DNA of 33,105 bases, taken from positions 1-33,105 of the forward strand of contig PLEG01000247.1 of the NCBI GenBank assembly GCA_003136975.1. Direction: 5' to 3'. This DNA comes from Gemmatimonadota bacterium (lineage in GTDB: Bacteria; Gemmatimonadota; Gemmatimonadetes; Gemmatimonadales; Gemmatimonadaceae). The translations under genes and the position numbers were made by a program. Under the pieces are notes generated by a model that saw nothing but the letters and a program-made list of their open reading frames with translations, was not told the origin of the DNA and did no database searches. Each line of letters begins with the position of its first letter. The stretch's first letter is position 1. Positions 9,911 through 17,809 of this stretch are shown piece after piece.

Positions 9911-12256
9911 ATGATGTCAGCGGCGCTGCTCGTATTCGCACAGATCACGGTTTCCATCGGTGGTGGCAAGCCGTCACATGCCGATAGCCTCAAGCGCGCG
10001 AAGGATATCGCGCGCCAGGACTCGATGGCCATGCGCAGGGATTCAATCCGCGCCGCTCGAGACTCCTTTCAAGTCAAGCGTCGCGAGACAAGGCACATCG
10101 CGCTCACGCCGGAACTGCTCGCAAGTGCGTTCAGGGATCCGCAAGCCCGCGTGCTGCTCGATCGTGCGCGCGTCGCGAGGCTCACGCAGGATTCTGCCCT
10201 TAAGGCGTACGACGCCACTACGTACGAGCGAATTTCCGTGGGCTCCAAGATCAGCAGCCTCGGCCGAGAGCGCTTGCTATTCCGCACTGAGCGCGCAACG
10301 CGCGTTCGGTGGGAGCGCGGCAACGGCGCATTGGTCGACATCACCGGCGCACGTTCGGCGCTTCCGATGTTCAAGGGCGCTGGCGATGCGAATGTCGATC
10401 TTGGCAGTGGCAACGTGCCAATACCATACTATCCCGGCCGCGAAACACTCTGGATCGGATCAGAGCTCGCAAAGGCCGACGCCGACGCGAGCGCGATGAT
10501 TCATCCACTCGGCAACGGTGCGGAGGCATACTACACATATGAGAGCGGCGACTCGGTCGCGTTCCAGCTTCCCGGCGGCAAGCGCATACTCGTTCGTGAG
10601 CTGCGCGTGCAACCGCGCGTCTCACGCTGGAATCTCGTGGTAGGCTCACTCTGGTTCGACGTATCGACCGGTCAACTGGTGCGCGGTGTGTTTCGCATGG
10701 CCGAGCCGATGAACATGATGTCGGTAGCCAAGGAAGAGGACGGCGAGGACCCACAGAAGGACATCCCCGGATGGATCAAACCCATGATTCTTCCCATGAC
10801 CGGCAGCATCGATGTGATGACGGTGGATTACGGTCTGTACGAGGGACGGTTCTGGTTGCCGCGCACGCAGACCACTGAGGGAAAAGCGCGCGCGGGAATA
10901 ATGCGGTTCCCGTTCGAGCTGCGTCAGCGTTTTGACTACGAGAGTGTCAACGCCGACTTGAAAGTGCCAACGATTCAACTGAGCGTGACGGACACAGCGC
11001 GTGGTGTCGAAGCGCGCAAGGTACGGCGCACCGAGCGCGACAGCGCGTGCACGAATGGCGCAGTGTATCGCGAGACACGCCGCGCCGGTCGCGACAACGC
11101 GGTCGCAATGCTCGTGCGCGTTCCGTGCGATACCGCGTCGCTCGCACGGTCGGCCTCGCTTCCCAAATCCATCTACGACGCGCCCGACTCACTGTTCGGG
11201 GACAAGGATATAGACGCGCTCGTCGCGAGCGCGCTGTCGTTGCAGCGTCAGGCTGGTGGTGAAGGATGGGCGCCGCCAGAGGTACAGTACGGGCTTCCGC
11301 AATCGCGTTACAATCGCATTGAAGGAATCTCGACCGGTGTGCGCGTTGACGAGGACATGGGCAACGGATATTCCGGTCATGCGCTTGCACGATTGGGTGT
11401 CGATCTTTCTCCCAATGGCGAGCTGGGCTTGTCGCGCACCAATGGTCGCGAGACTTACAGCACGAACGTGTACCGGCGTCTCAACTCGGCAAACGATTGG
11501 GAGCGAGATCCATTCAGTCTCAGCACGTCACTCTCGACGCTGCTGTTCGGTCACGACAATGGCGTCTATTTCAGATCTTGGGGCGCCGAGCTGGTTCACG
11601 AACAGCAAGGCGGCCTGGTCGATAGTTGGCGTCTCTTTGGCGAGCAGGAATTCAACGCGAGTGTGAAAAGCCGCTTCTCGCTCTCCGGCAAGCTCAGTGG
11701 TGGCTACTTCCCGGACAACATCGCAGTTACAAAGGGCACTGTCGCCGGCCTGGCACTGCGCAAACGTGGATCCTTTGGCGAAGATCCCGACGGACTCCGG
11801 GCCTTCTCTGATGTTCGGATCGAGGGCGCGACTGGAACGTTTGACTACGCGCGCGCCATGGCCGACCTGACCGTAATGCACCCGCTCGCCGGCCCGCTTG
11901 ACGCAGCCCTTACGGTGGGTGGCGGAACGTCAGGTGGAAGTGTGCCCACCCAGCGGCTCTGGTACCTTGGCGGTACCTCCACGGTCAGAGGACAGGACGT
12001 GGGAGTGGCAGTCGGTGACGCCTACTGGCTTACCAGGCTGGAGCTTGGAATGGGCACCGCCTTCGCCCGCCCGGTGATATTCGGCGATCTGGGGTGGGCT
12101 GGCGACCGGCGCAACTGGAACGAAGGGGTGATTCCAGTGAGCGGCGCAGGGGTGGGCGCGTCCTTCATGGACGGACTTGTTCGGATGGATCTGGCCAAGG
12201 GAATCCGTCCCCGGGGCGGGGTCAGGGCGAGCCTGTATCTGGACGCCCGCTTCTAG
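9911..12256 (+). CDS. Large outer membrane protein with unknown N-terminal region and Omp85/BamA-like C-terminal beta-barrel
   Basis: C-terminal barrel pattern YLGGTSTVRGQDVGVAVGDAYWLTRLELGMG ... PVIFGDLGWAGDRR ... RGGVRASLYLDARF with terminal F. N-terminal family not recognised. Confidence 0.6.
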   Translation: MMSAALLVFAQITVSIGGGKPSHADSLKRAKDIARQDSMAMRRDSIRAARDSFQVKRRETRHIALTPELLASAFRDPQARVLLDRARVARLTQDSALKAYDATTYERISVGSKISSLGRERLLFRTERATRVRWERGNGALVDITGARSALPMFKGAGDANVDLGSGNVPIPYYPGRETLWIGSELAKADADASAMIHPLGNGAEAYYTYESGDSVAFQLPGGKRILVRELRVQPRVSRWNLVVGSLWFDVSTGQLVRGVFRMAEPMNMMSVAKEEDGEDPQKDIPGWIKPMILPMTGSIDVMTVDYGLYEGRFWLPRTQTTEGKARAGIMRFPFELRQRFDYESVNADLKVPTIQLSVTDTARGVEARKVRRTERDSACTNGAVYRETRRAGRDNAVAMLVRVPCDTASLARSASLPKSIYDAPDSLFGDKDIDALVASALSLQRQAGGEGWAPPEVQYGLPQSRYNRIEGISTGVRVDEDMGNGYSGHALARLGVDLSPNGELGLSRTNGRETYSTNVYRRLNSANDWERDPFSLSTSLSTLLFGHDNGVYFRSWGAELVHEQQGGLVDSWRLFGEQEFNASVKSRFSLSGKLSGGYFPDNIAVTKGTVAGLALRKRGSFGEDPDGLRAFSDVRIEGATGTFDYARAMADLTVMHPLAGPLDAALTVGGGTSGGSVPTQRLWYLGGTSTVRGQDVGVAVGDAYWLTRLELGMGTAFARPVIFGDLGWAGDRRNWNEGVIPVSGAGVGASFMDGLVRMDLAKGIRPRGGVRASLYLDARF

Positions 12257-12314
12257 ATAGGTTAACCTCCATAGCTGTATCGGAAGTGCTGCACGCCCAT
12301 ACTCAGAGGACCGT

Positions 12315-12536
12315 ATCTCCAAAGAAGACCTGATAGAACTCGAAGGGACCGTCACCGAAGTCCTTCCGAGCACGTCGTTCCGCGTGACCCTCGACAACGG
12401 AGCCGCAGTTCTCGCCACGATCGCGGGAAAACTCCGCCGCTTCCGTATCCGCATCCTGGAAGGGGATCGCGTGACGGTCGAAGTGTCGCCGTACGATCTC
12501 ACCCGCGGCCGGATAACCTACCGCCACAAGGCCTGA
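12315..12536 (+). CDS. infA: Translation initiation factor IF-1-like protein with a non-canonical (ATC) putative start; missed by the ORF track
   Basis: Manual translation: (I/M)[72 protein letters not shown]. Aligns over its whole length with IF-1 (MAKEDxIExxGTV...FRVxLxNG...IxGKxR...IRIL.[18 protein letters not shown]). The in-frame stop at 12258-12260 is followed by no ATG/GTG/TTG/CTG before the IF-1 start position. Confidence 0.75.
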   Translation: MSKEDLIELEGTVTEVLPSTSFRVTLDNGAAVLATIAGKLRRFRIRILEGDRVTVEVSPYDLTRGRITYRHKA

Positions 12537-12589
12537 CGTCTCGTCATCCTGGACTCGCGGGAATGACGAGTGGGCTCGTCATCCTGGAC

Positions 12590-12660
12590 TCGTCATCCTC
12601 GCCGCAGGCGGGGATCCACGGCCGAGTACGAGATGGCGAAACGTGGCCTTGCAGGAGTAA
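12590..12660 (+). repeat. Composite REP-like palindromic repeat, copy A
   Basis: cgtcatcctcgccgcaggcggggatccacgg + 30 nt + gcaggagtaa; same layout as 21039 and 32975. Degenerate partial copies (ctcgtcatcctggactcg) occur at 12540 and 12575. Confidence 0.7.
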
Positions 12661-12685
12661 GCCCAGCTGCTGTCGCTGAACGGCT

Positions 12686-12961
12686 CTAGCGATTCTCCCG
12701 CGTATGCCAGAGGCGCAACACGTAGATGATCGATTTTCGAACCTCGTATCTCATCTCATAGCCTCCTACGAGAACGCGACGTACCTCTCGCGGCTCGAAT
12801 TCGCTCAAACGCTCGCCGATACGTGGATTCTCCAGTAGCCGCGTCGGCGCTTCGGAGAGCGAGCGTACAGTACGCGCCGCGGCCTGTCGATTTCGAATAG
12901 CGAGAAAGTCATACAGGCGGCCCAAATCGGATAGCGCGTGCTCGGTCCACTTGAGCTTCAC
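12686..12961 (-). CDS. RelE/ParE family toxin
   Basis: KLKWTEHALSDLGRLYDFLAIRNRQAAARTVRSLSEAPTRLLENPRIGERL...REVRRVLVGGYEMRYEV..IIYVLRLWHTRENR is a typical ParE fold pattern. Overlaps the upstream antitoxin gene by 4 nt. Confidence 0.9.
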   Translation of the reverse strand: MKLKWTEHALSDLGRLYDFLAIRNRQAAARTVRSLSEAPTRLLENPRIGERLSEFEPREVRRVLVGGYEMRYEVRKSIIYVLRLWHTRENR

Positions 12962-13269
12962 CGTTTGCGCGACGTACGCTTGACCTTGACCGACGCCGTC
13001 GAAACGGTTGGTACGCGCGGCGCTAAAGGTGTGCCCGTGTCGAGGCTATCCGTCCAGGTTCGTATCGCATCATGATCGATGATGCGGCCGCCATCCACGT
13101 CGGCCAGCGCGTCCAGCGTCCACTGGCGGCGTTCCTCTTCATGAGCGACCCACGCTGTAAGAGCCTCCTTGACGATCCACCCCCTGGAGCGTTCGAGGCT
13201 GGCGGCCATCTGGTCGACCTGCTCAGCGAGCGCGACCGGCAAATGGGCCGTTATGACTTTCGTAATCAT
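12958..13269 (-). CDS. CopG/ParD-type ribbon-helix-helix antitoxin
   Basis: ITAHLPVALAEQVDQMAASLERSRGWIVKEALTAWVAHEEERRQWTLDALADVDGGRIIDHDAI; coupled to the toxin by an ATGA overlap. Confidence 0.88.
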   Translation of the reverse strand: MITKVITAHLPVALAEQVDQMAASLERSRGWIVKEALTAWVAHEEERRQWTLDALADVDGGRIIDHDAIRTWTDSLDTGTPLAPRVPTVSTASVKVKRTSRKR

Positions 13270-13290
13270 GATTTATCTCCACTATTCACT

Positions 13291-13313
13291 TACAATCAAT
13301 ATTAATCAATGTA
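13291..13313 (-). promoter_or_regulatory. AT-rich imperfect inverted repeat, candidate antitoxin operator
   Basis: TACAATCAATATTAATCAATGTA just upstream of the RHH antitoxin start, in a locally AT-rich stretch of an otherwise GC-rich region. Confidence 0.4.
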
Positions 13314-13401
13314 ACTCAACTCAAGTATATCACGCTCGATGTGCAGGATCTCCGGGCCGCGGCGTCTCCATGCGGCATCACTTCCGCCTGGAGACCAGAT
13401 A

Positions 13402-14256
13402 ATGCGCACTCCGTCGTTCGTAACGTTCGTAACGTTCGCCACCGCCATGCTCATGTCCACGATCGCTTTCATTGGCGTCGAGGCACAAGGCATTCTTATT
13501 CCGCGCTGCGGCAACGGCGGCGAGTGCATCCCGCTGCCGTGTTTCCCGGATCGGCCCTGCGCGCGACCATTACCGTGGAACGCCGTCGTCACACGTGGCA
13601 CATCGCGTGTGCACGTCACACTCAGCGACGGCGTGTTGCATTACGAGGTAGATGAGACGTTCGTCAATCATGGCGGTCGAATCGGTGAGGCAGATTACAT
13701 TTTCCCACTTCCGAAGAACGCCGCTTTCAGCGATCTCAAGCTCTCGATAAACGGCGAACTCGTTGGCGGTGAGACGATGGATGCGCAACGAGCGCGCTCC
13801 GTGTACGAGGAGATAGTCCGTCGCCAACGCGATCCGGCGCTTGTGGAGTGGATGGGTTACGGAATGCTGCGCACGCGCATCTTTCCTATTCTGCCGGGCG
13901 AGGAAAAACGCGTGGTCGTGCGGTTTGATCAGATCGCCGAACGAGAAGGCGACGCACTTCGGATAGACTACGTGCGAGGTGCGTCATTCGATCATGCTCC
14001 TTTGATACAAAACGCAAGTACGCGGAATGATGGCAACCGCGTCGAGCGATCGAGCTCCGCGTTCACGCTCTCGTATCGCGCCGGAAGTGGGTACGGAACA
14101 GCGTACTCACCGACACACGATCTGGAATTTGACACCGGTGATGGAATGCGTACCGTAACCGCGGTCGGAGATGCGCCTTCAAGCGGATCGCGCGCCATAT
14201 TCCAGTCCGTCACGCGGCCCCTTGGCCAGTGGATGGGCAGCAGGGTCGATGACTAA
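13402..14256 (+). CDS. VIT (vault inter-alpha-trypsin) domain protein lacking the usual downstream vWA domain; probably truncated
   Basis: HYEVDETFVNHGGRIGEADYIFPLPKNAAFSDLKLSINGELVGGETMDAQRARSVYEEIVRRQRDPALVEWMGYGMLRTRIFPILPGEEKRVVVRF is a VIT signature. No DxSxS vWA motif follows; the ORF ends after a non-matching tail. Confidence 0.78.
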   Translation: MRTPSFVTFVTFATAMLMSTIAFIGVEAQGILIPRCGNGGECIPLPCFPDRPCARPLPWNAVVTRGTSRVHVTLSDGVLHYEVDETFVNHGGRIGEADYIFPLPKNAAFSDLKLSINGELVGGETMDAQRARSVYEEIVRRQRDPALVEWMGYGMLRTRIFPILPGEEKRVVVRFDQIAEREGDALRIDYVRGASFDHAPLIQNASTRNDGNRVERSSSAFTLSYRAGSGYGTAYSPTHDLEFDTGDGMRTVTAVGDAPSSGSRAIFQSVTRPLGQWMGSRVDD

Positions 14257-14267
14257 GCCTGGCAATT

Positions 14268-14287
14268 TGATAGCCTTTTAGCTATCA
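14268..14287. promoter_or_regulatory. Inverted repeat TGATAGC-N6-GCTATCA, candidate operator of the HTH-NTase pair
   Basis: Perfect 7-bp arms, 6-nt spacer, ending 6 nt before the HTH ATG at 14294. Confidence 0.6.
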
Positions 14288-14293
14288 TCCCAC

Positions 14294-14617
14294 ATGCCTT
14301 CAACTACCCCGGGTAGCCTGTTGCGTATGGCTAGGGCACGAGCGCAATTGAGCCAACGCGCTCTGGCTGCGCGCGCTGGCACGGCTCAATCCGTTGTCGC
14401 GCGTATCGAGCTAGGCCAAACGAGTCCGAGTTGCGAGACGCTCGCGGCGCTGCTTCACGCGTCGGGATTCGAACTGCGCATGGGGTTGGAAGCTGCGCCG
14501 GCGTGCGATATGCGCATGCTCGACGATGTCGCACGTATTCAGCGCCTTACGCCCGAGCAGCGGCTTATCGAGCTTGGCAATGCGTCCCGCTTTTTCGCGG
14601 CCGCAGAACGCATATGA
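14294..14617 (+). CDS. XRE-family helix-turn-helix protein (putative antitoxin/regulator)
   Basis: GSLLRMARARAQLSQRALAARAGTAQSVVARIELGQTSPSCETLAALLHASGFEL is a canonical XRE HTH. Confidence 0.92.
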   Translation: MPSTTPGSLLRMARARAQLSQRALAARAGTAQSVVARIELGQTSPSCETLAALLHASGFELRMGLEAAPACDMRMLDDVARIQRLTPEQRLIELGNASRFFAAAERI

Positions 14618-15114
14618 GCGCAATACGTCCGCTGGATCCGGAGCGAATGATCACAGTGCTCGCGGATCATCATGTGTGTTACGTGCTCATCGGCGCAATG
14701 GGTGCACGATTGCACGGTTTCCCTCGAATGACGGCCGACGCCGACATCACACCAGCGCGCGATACGGAGAATCTCGCGCGTCTGGCTGCAGCGCTCAGGG
14801 AGCTGGATGCACGAGTTTATACCGAGGCAATTCCGGAAGGACTCGCGTTCGATGTGAGCGCTCGCACACTTGCGCGTGCGGACGTCTGGAATCTCATAAC
14901 GGACTCAGGTCGGCTCGGCATCGTCTTCACGCCGGCAGGCACAACGGGCTATGATGACCTCGCATCTACCGCGGTCCGCTTTCGCGTTTTTGGCGTCGAG
15001 TTGGAAGCCGCGCGGCTCGAGGACATCCTGCGCTCCAAGGAAGCGGCAGACCGGCCACAGGATCGGCAGGACGCTCTGGTCATCCGAGAGATGCTGCGCC
15101 AGCGACACCCTTAA
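14614..15114 (+). CDS. Nucleotidyltransferase (AbiEii/MNT-like) family protein
   Basis: ATGA overlap with the HTH gene. VLIGAMGARLHGFPRMTADADITPA (NTase G..HG..R.T.D.D pattern) and C-terminal LRSKEAADRPQDRQDALVIREML. Confidence 0.85.
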   Translation: MSAIRPLDPERMITVLADHHVCYVLIGAMGARLHGFPRMTADADITPARDTENLARLAAALRELDARVYTEAIPEGLAFDVSARTLARADVWNLITDSGRLGIVFTPAGTTGYDDLASTAVRFRVFGVELEAARLEDILRSKEAADRPQDRQDALVIREMLRQRHP

Positions 15115-15195
15115 GGAGTGCCGAAGGTAGTGCTAGCGCACCGCGGGATCGAGATATGAGCCATTCCGCTCGCAGATTTATTGGAGGCCATTTTC

Positions 15196-15480
15196 ATGCA
15201 TGAATCAGCCCTGACTGACATCATTGTCAGTTCCGACATCCTTATGTCAGCCGAACGAGCGGATGCACCCTCGCTTGTAATTCATATTGGCCGGCCGGTT
15301 CCCGCTCCCGAGATCGACTGGCAATGCAGCCATCAGATCACGGGCCTGGCGGGCGAAGAAGAGATTCTGACTGCGTATGGTGTTGACGCGTTCCAGTCGC
15401 TGTGTTTGTGCATTCGGTTGGTGAACACGCGAGTGCTCGCCATCGAGCGCAGACTGGGAATTCGCTTCCCCGGGTTATAG
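15196..15480 (+). CDS. Hypothetical protein (possibly DUF6968-like)
   Basis: SD-like ggagg upstream; VIHIGRPVPAPEIDWQCSHQITGLAGEEEILTAYGVDAFQSLCLCIRLV. Family assignment is from memory and tentative. Confidence 0.55.
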   Translation: MHESALTDIIVSSDILMSAERADAPSLVIHIGRPVPAPEIDWQCSHQITGLAGEEEILTAYGVDAFQSLCLCIRLVNTRVLAIERRLGIRFPGL

Positions 15481-15504
15481 CGAATTGAATCCTTCACCGC
15501 GACG

Positions 15505-16113
15505 TCACGATACGCCTCGCGATGCCAACGCCCCGGGACGCAGGAACGGAATCACCAAGCGTGGAAGAGCCAAGCAGATGGCAATCATTCCGACTTCGAG
15601 TGTGATTGACAATATGCCGCGAATGACTGTGGGTCGAGTTGGCGAGGGGTTACCGCTCGCGACATGGATGATCATAAAGGCAGGTAGCGACAATATCGCC
15701 GCGCTCGCGCAAACTCCGCGCGTCGTGTTCTCCAGCCATCCAAGCTTTGGGCCAAGGCGCGCCCACAAAAGCATGAGGGGCAAATAGGGTATTGCCAGGA
15801 ATAACACTGCAACTTCCGCGAACCAGAATATCAGTACCAGGGTGCGAGGAAGTATTCCTGCAATGCTCTCCATCACACCGTCGGGAAGTTCTGTTATTCC
15901 AGCAATAACAGCCATCAACAACGCGGAACCTGCAACTCCCAGGGTGCATGCAGCCGCCAGCCACGCGAATCCACGTAGCGCCCACCATCGGGGCCGCTCC
16001 GCAACAGTCAGGTGCACGATCAGCAACGCGATGGCCGTCAAGACAGTGCCAAGAATCACCGCGCCGATTAGTCCGGAGAAGATATCTCGAATATCCAATC
16101 CGAAGATCGTCAC
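15505..16113 (-). CDS. Hypothetical multi-pass membrane protein
   Basis: 202 aa with several hydrophobic segments; no recognised family. Confidence 0.6.
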   Translation of the reverse strand: MTIFGLDIRDIFSGLIGAVILGTVLTAIALLIVHLTVAERPRWWALRGFAWLAAACTLGVAGSALLMAVIAGITELPDGVMESIAGILPRTLVLIFWFAEVAVLFLAIPYLPLMLLWARLGPKLGWLENTTRGVCASAAILSLPAFMIIHVASGNPSPTRPTVIRGILSITLEVGMIAICLALPRLVIPFLRPGALASRGVS

Positions 16114-16158
16114 AGTCCGTCCATTTTGCGCACTCTGCGTCGTGGCAACCGCTCGATG

Positions 16159-17790
16159 CTACGCCTCGCCCATGAACGGATAACGGAAATCGTGCGGCGG
16201 CGAGAATGTTTCCTTCACCGATCTCGCCGAAACCCAACGAACCAGATTCAACTGCGAGCCGGCCTTGTCATTGGTTCCCGATCCGCGCGCGCCACCGAAC
16301 GGTTGCTGGCCGACCACGGCACCAGTTGGCTTGTCGTTGATGTAGAAGTTGCCAGCGCTGTCGCGTAAGAGACTCATCGCCGTGCGCACGGCTGAGCGAT
16401 CCTGCGAGAAGATTGCACCAGTGAGCGCGTATGGAGACGTGCGATCGACCGTGCGCAACATCTCCTCGAATTCGCTGTCACGATACACGTGCACCGTGAC
16501 GACCGGTCCAAAAATCTCCTCGCACAGTAGCTTGTACGAGGGATCGCGCGTCTCGATCAACGTCGGCTCGATGAAGTATCCAGTGTCGCCCTTCGCAACG
16601 CCGCCGTGTACGATCGTCGCATTTGCGCGGCCGTGCTCCACGTAGTCGCTGATCTTCTTGAATGCGCGGTTGTCGATCACCGCACCCATGAAGTTCCGGA
16701 AATCGGTTGGATCGCCCACGCGAAGCTGCTGCATGATTCCGACAACGCGCTCCTTTACCTGTGGCCAGATGCTCTCGGGGATGTAAACTCTGCTCGCCGC
16801 TGAACACTTCTGGCCCTGAAACTCGAATCCGCCGCGCGCAATTGCAACCGCGAGCGCGTCGACGTCGGCCGATGCGTGGGCGACAATGAAATCCTTGCCC
16901 CCCGTTTCGCCGACGATGCGCGGATACGAGCGGAACGACGACATGTTGGCGCCGATCGTCTTCCACATGCTGTTGAAGACGTTGGTGCTGCCGGTGAAGT
17001 GCACGCCGGCGAGATCCTTGTGCGACAGCAGCGCATCGGAGACCATCACGGCATCGCCAGGAACGAAGTTGATCACGCCGGGCGGCAGGCCGGCTTCCTC
17101 CAGCAGCTTGAAGATGTACCAAGCGCTCACAATGGCAGTCGCCGCTGGCTTCCAGATCACGCTGTTGCCCATGAGCGCTGGTGCCGTCGGCAGGTTTCCG
17201 GCGATCGATGTGAAGTTGAACGGCGTTACCGCGTAAACGAATCCTTCCAGCCCGCGGTAGTCCAACTGATTCCACATGGTGTGGTCGCTGATCGGCTGCT
17301 GGTCGTACAGCTGCTCGGCGTAGTACGGATTGAAGCGCCAGAAATCGATGAGCTCACACGCAGCGTCGATCTCAGCCTGGAACGCGGTCTTCGACTGTCC
17401 CAGCATCGTCGCCGCATTGAGCGTCTGACGATGCGTCGTCGTGAGCAGCTCGGCGGCCTTGAGGAAAACAGCCGCACGATCGCCCCACGACCAGGAGCTC
17501 CATTCCTTCCGCGCCTCGGCGGATGCGGTAACGGCCTGCTGGATCATCTCCGGCGTGGCCATGTGCCAGTCAGCAAGAACGTGCGTGTGATCGTGCGGCA
17601 TCACCGCCTGAGCGATCTTCCCGCTCCGAAATTCCTTGCCGCCAATAACTATGGGAATCTCGATTCGCTCACCGGCCATCGATGCGAGCCGCGACTTGAG
17701 CTCGGTGCGCTCCGCGGTGCCGGGTGCGTATGATTTCACCGGCTCGTTGACCGGTAGGGGAACTCGTCTGTTGCCGTTGAATGCTGACAT
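16159..17790 (-). CDS. pruA: L-glutamate gamma-semialdehyde dehydrogenase (1-pyrroline-5-carboxylate dehydrogenase)
   Basis: ALDH motifs FTSIAGNLPTAPALMGNSVIWKPA, VHFTGSTNVF, RIVGETGGKDFIVAHASAD, FEFQGQKCSAASRVYIP, and the C-terminal QQPFGGARGSGTNDKAGS. Confidence 0.96.
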   Translation of the reverse strand: MSAFNGNRRVPLPVNEPVKSYAPGTAERTELKSRLASMAGERIEIPIVIGGKEFRSGKIAQAVMPHDHTHVLADWHMATPEMIQQAVTASAEARKEWSSWSWGDRAAVFLKAAELLTTTHRQTLNAATMLGQSKTAFQAEIDAACELIDFWRFNPYYAEQLYDQQPISDHTMWNQLDYRGLEGFVYAVTPFNFTSIAGNLPTAPALMGNSVIWKPAATAIVSAWYIFKLLEEAGLPPGVINFVPGDAVMVSDALLSHKDLAGVHFTGSTNVFNSMWKTIGANMSSFRSYPRIVGETGGKDFIVAHASADVDALAVAIARGGFEFQGQKCSAASRVYIPESIWPQVKERVVGIMQQLRVGDPTDFRNFMGAVIDNRAFKKISDYVEHGRANATIVHGGVAKGDTGYFIEPTLIETRDPSYKLLCEEIFGPVVTVHVYRDSEFEEMLRTVDRTSPYALTGAIFSQDRSAVRTAMSLLRDSAGNFYINDKPTGAVVGQQPFGGARGSGTNDKAGSQLNLVRWVSARSVKETFSPPHDFRYPFMGEA

Positions 17791-17795
17791 ACCTG

Positions 17796-17802
17796 TAAAT
17801 TA
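17796..17802. promoter_or_regulatory. Putative shared, symmetric -10 for divergent leaderless transcription
   Basis: TAAATTA: TAAATT (+) lies 8 nt before ATG 17810, and TAATTT (-) lies 6 nt before the pruA ATG. The whole intergenic gap is 19 bp. Confidence 0.45.
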
Positions 17803-17809
17803 GCAAGTC

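Noticed and set aside
16876-17733. 285-aa plus-strand ORF antisense to pruA
   Set aside because: Shadow ORF opposite PruA.
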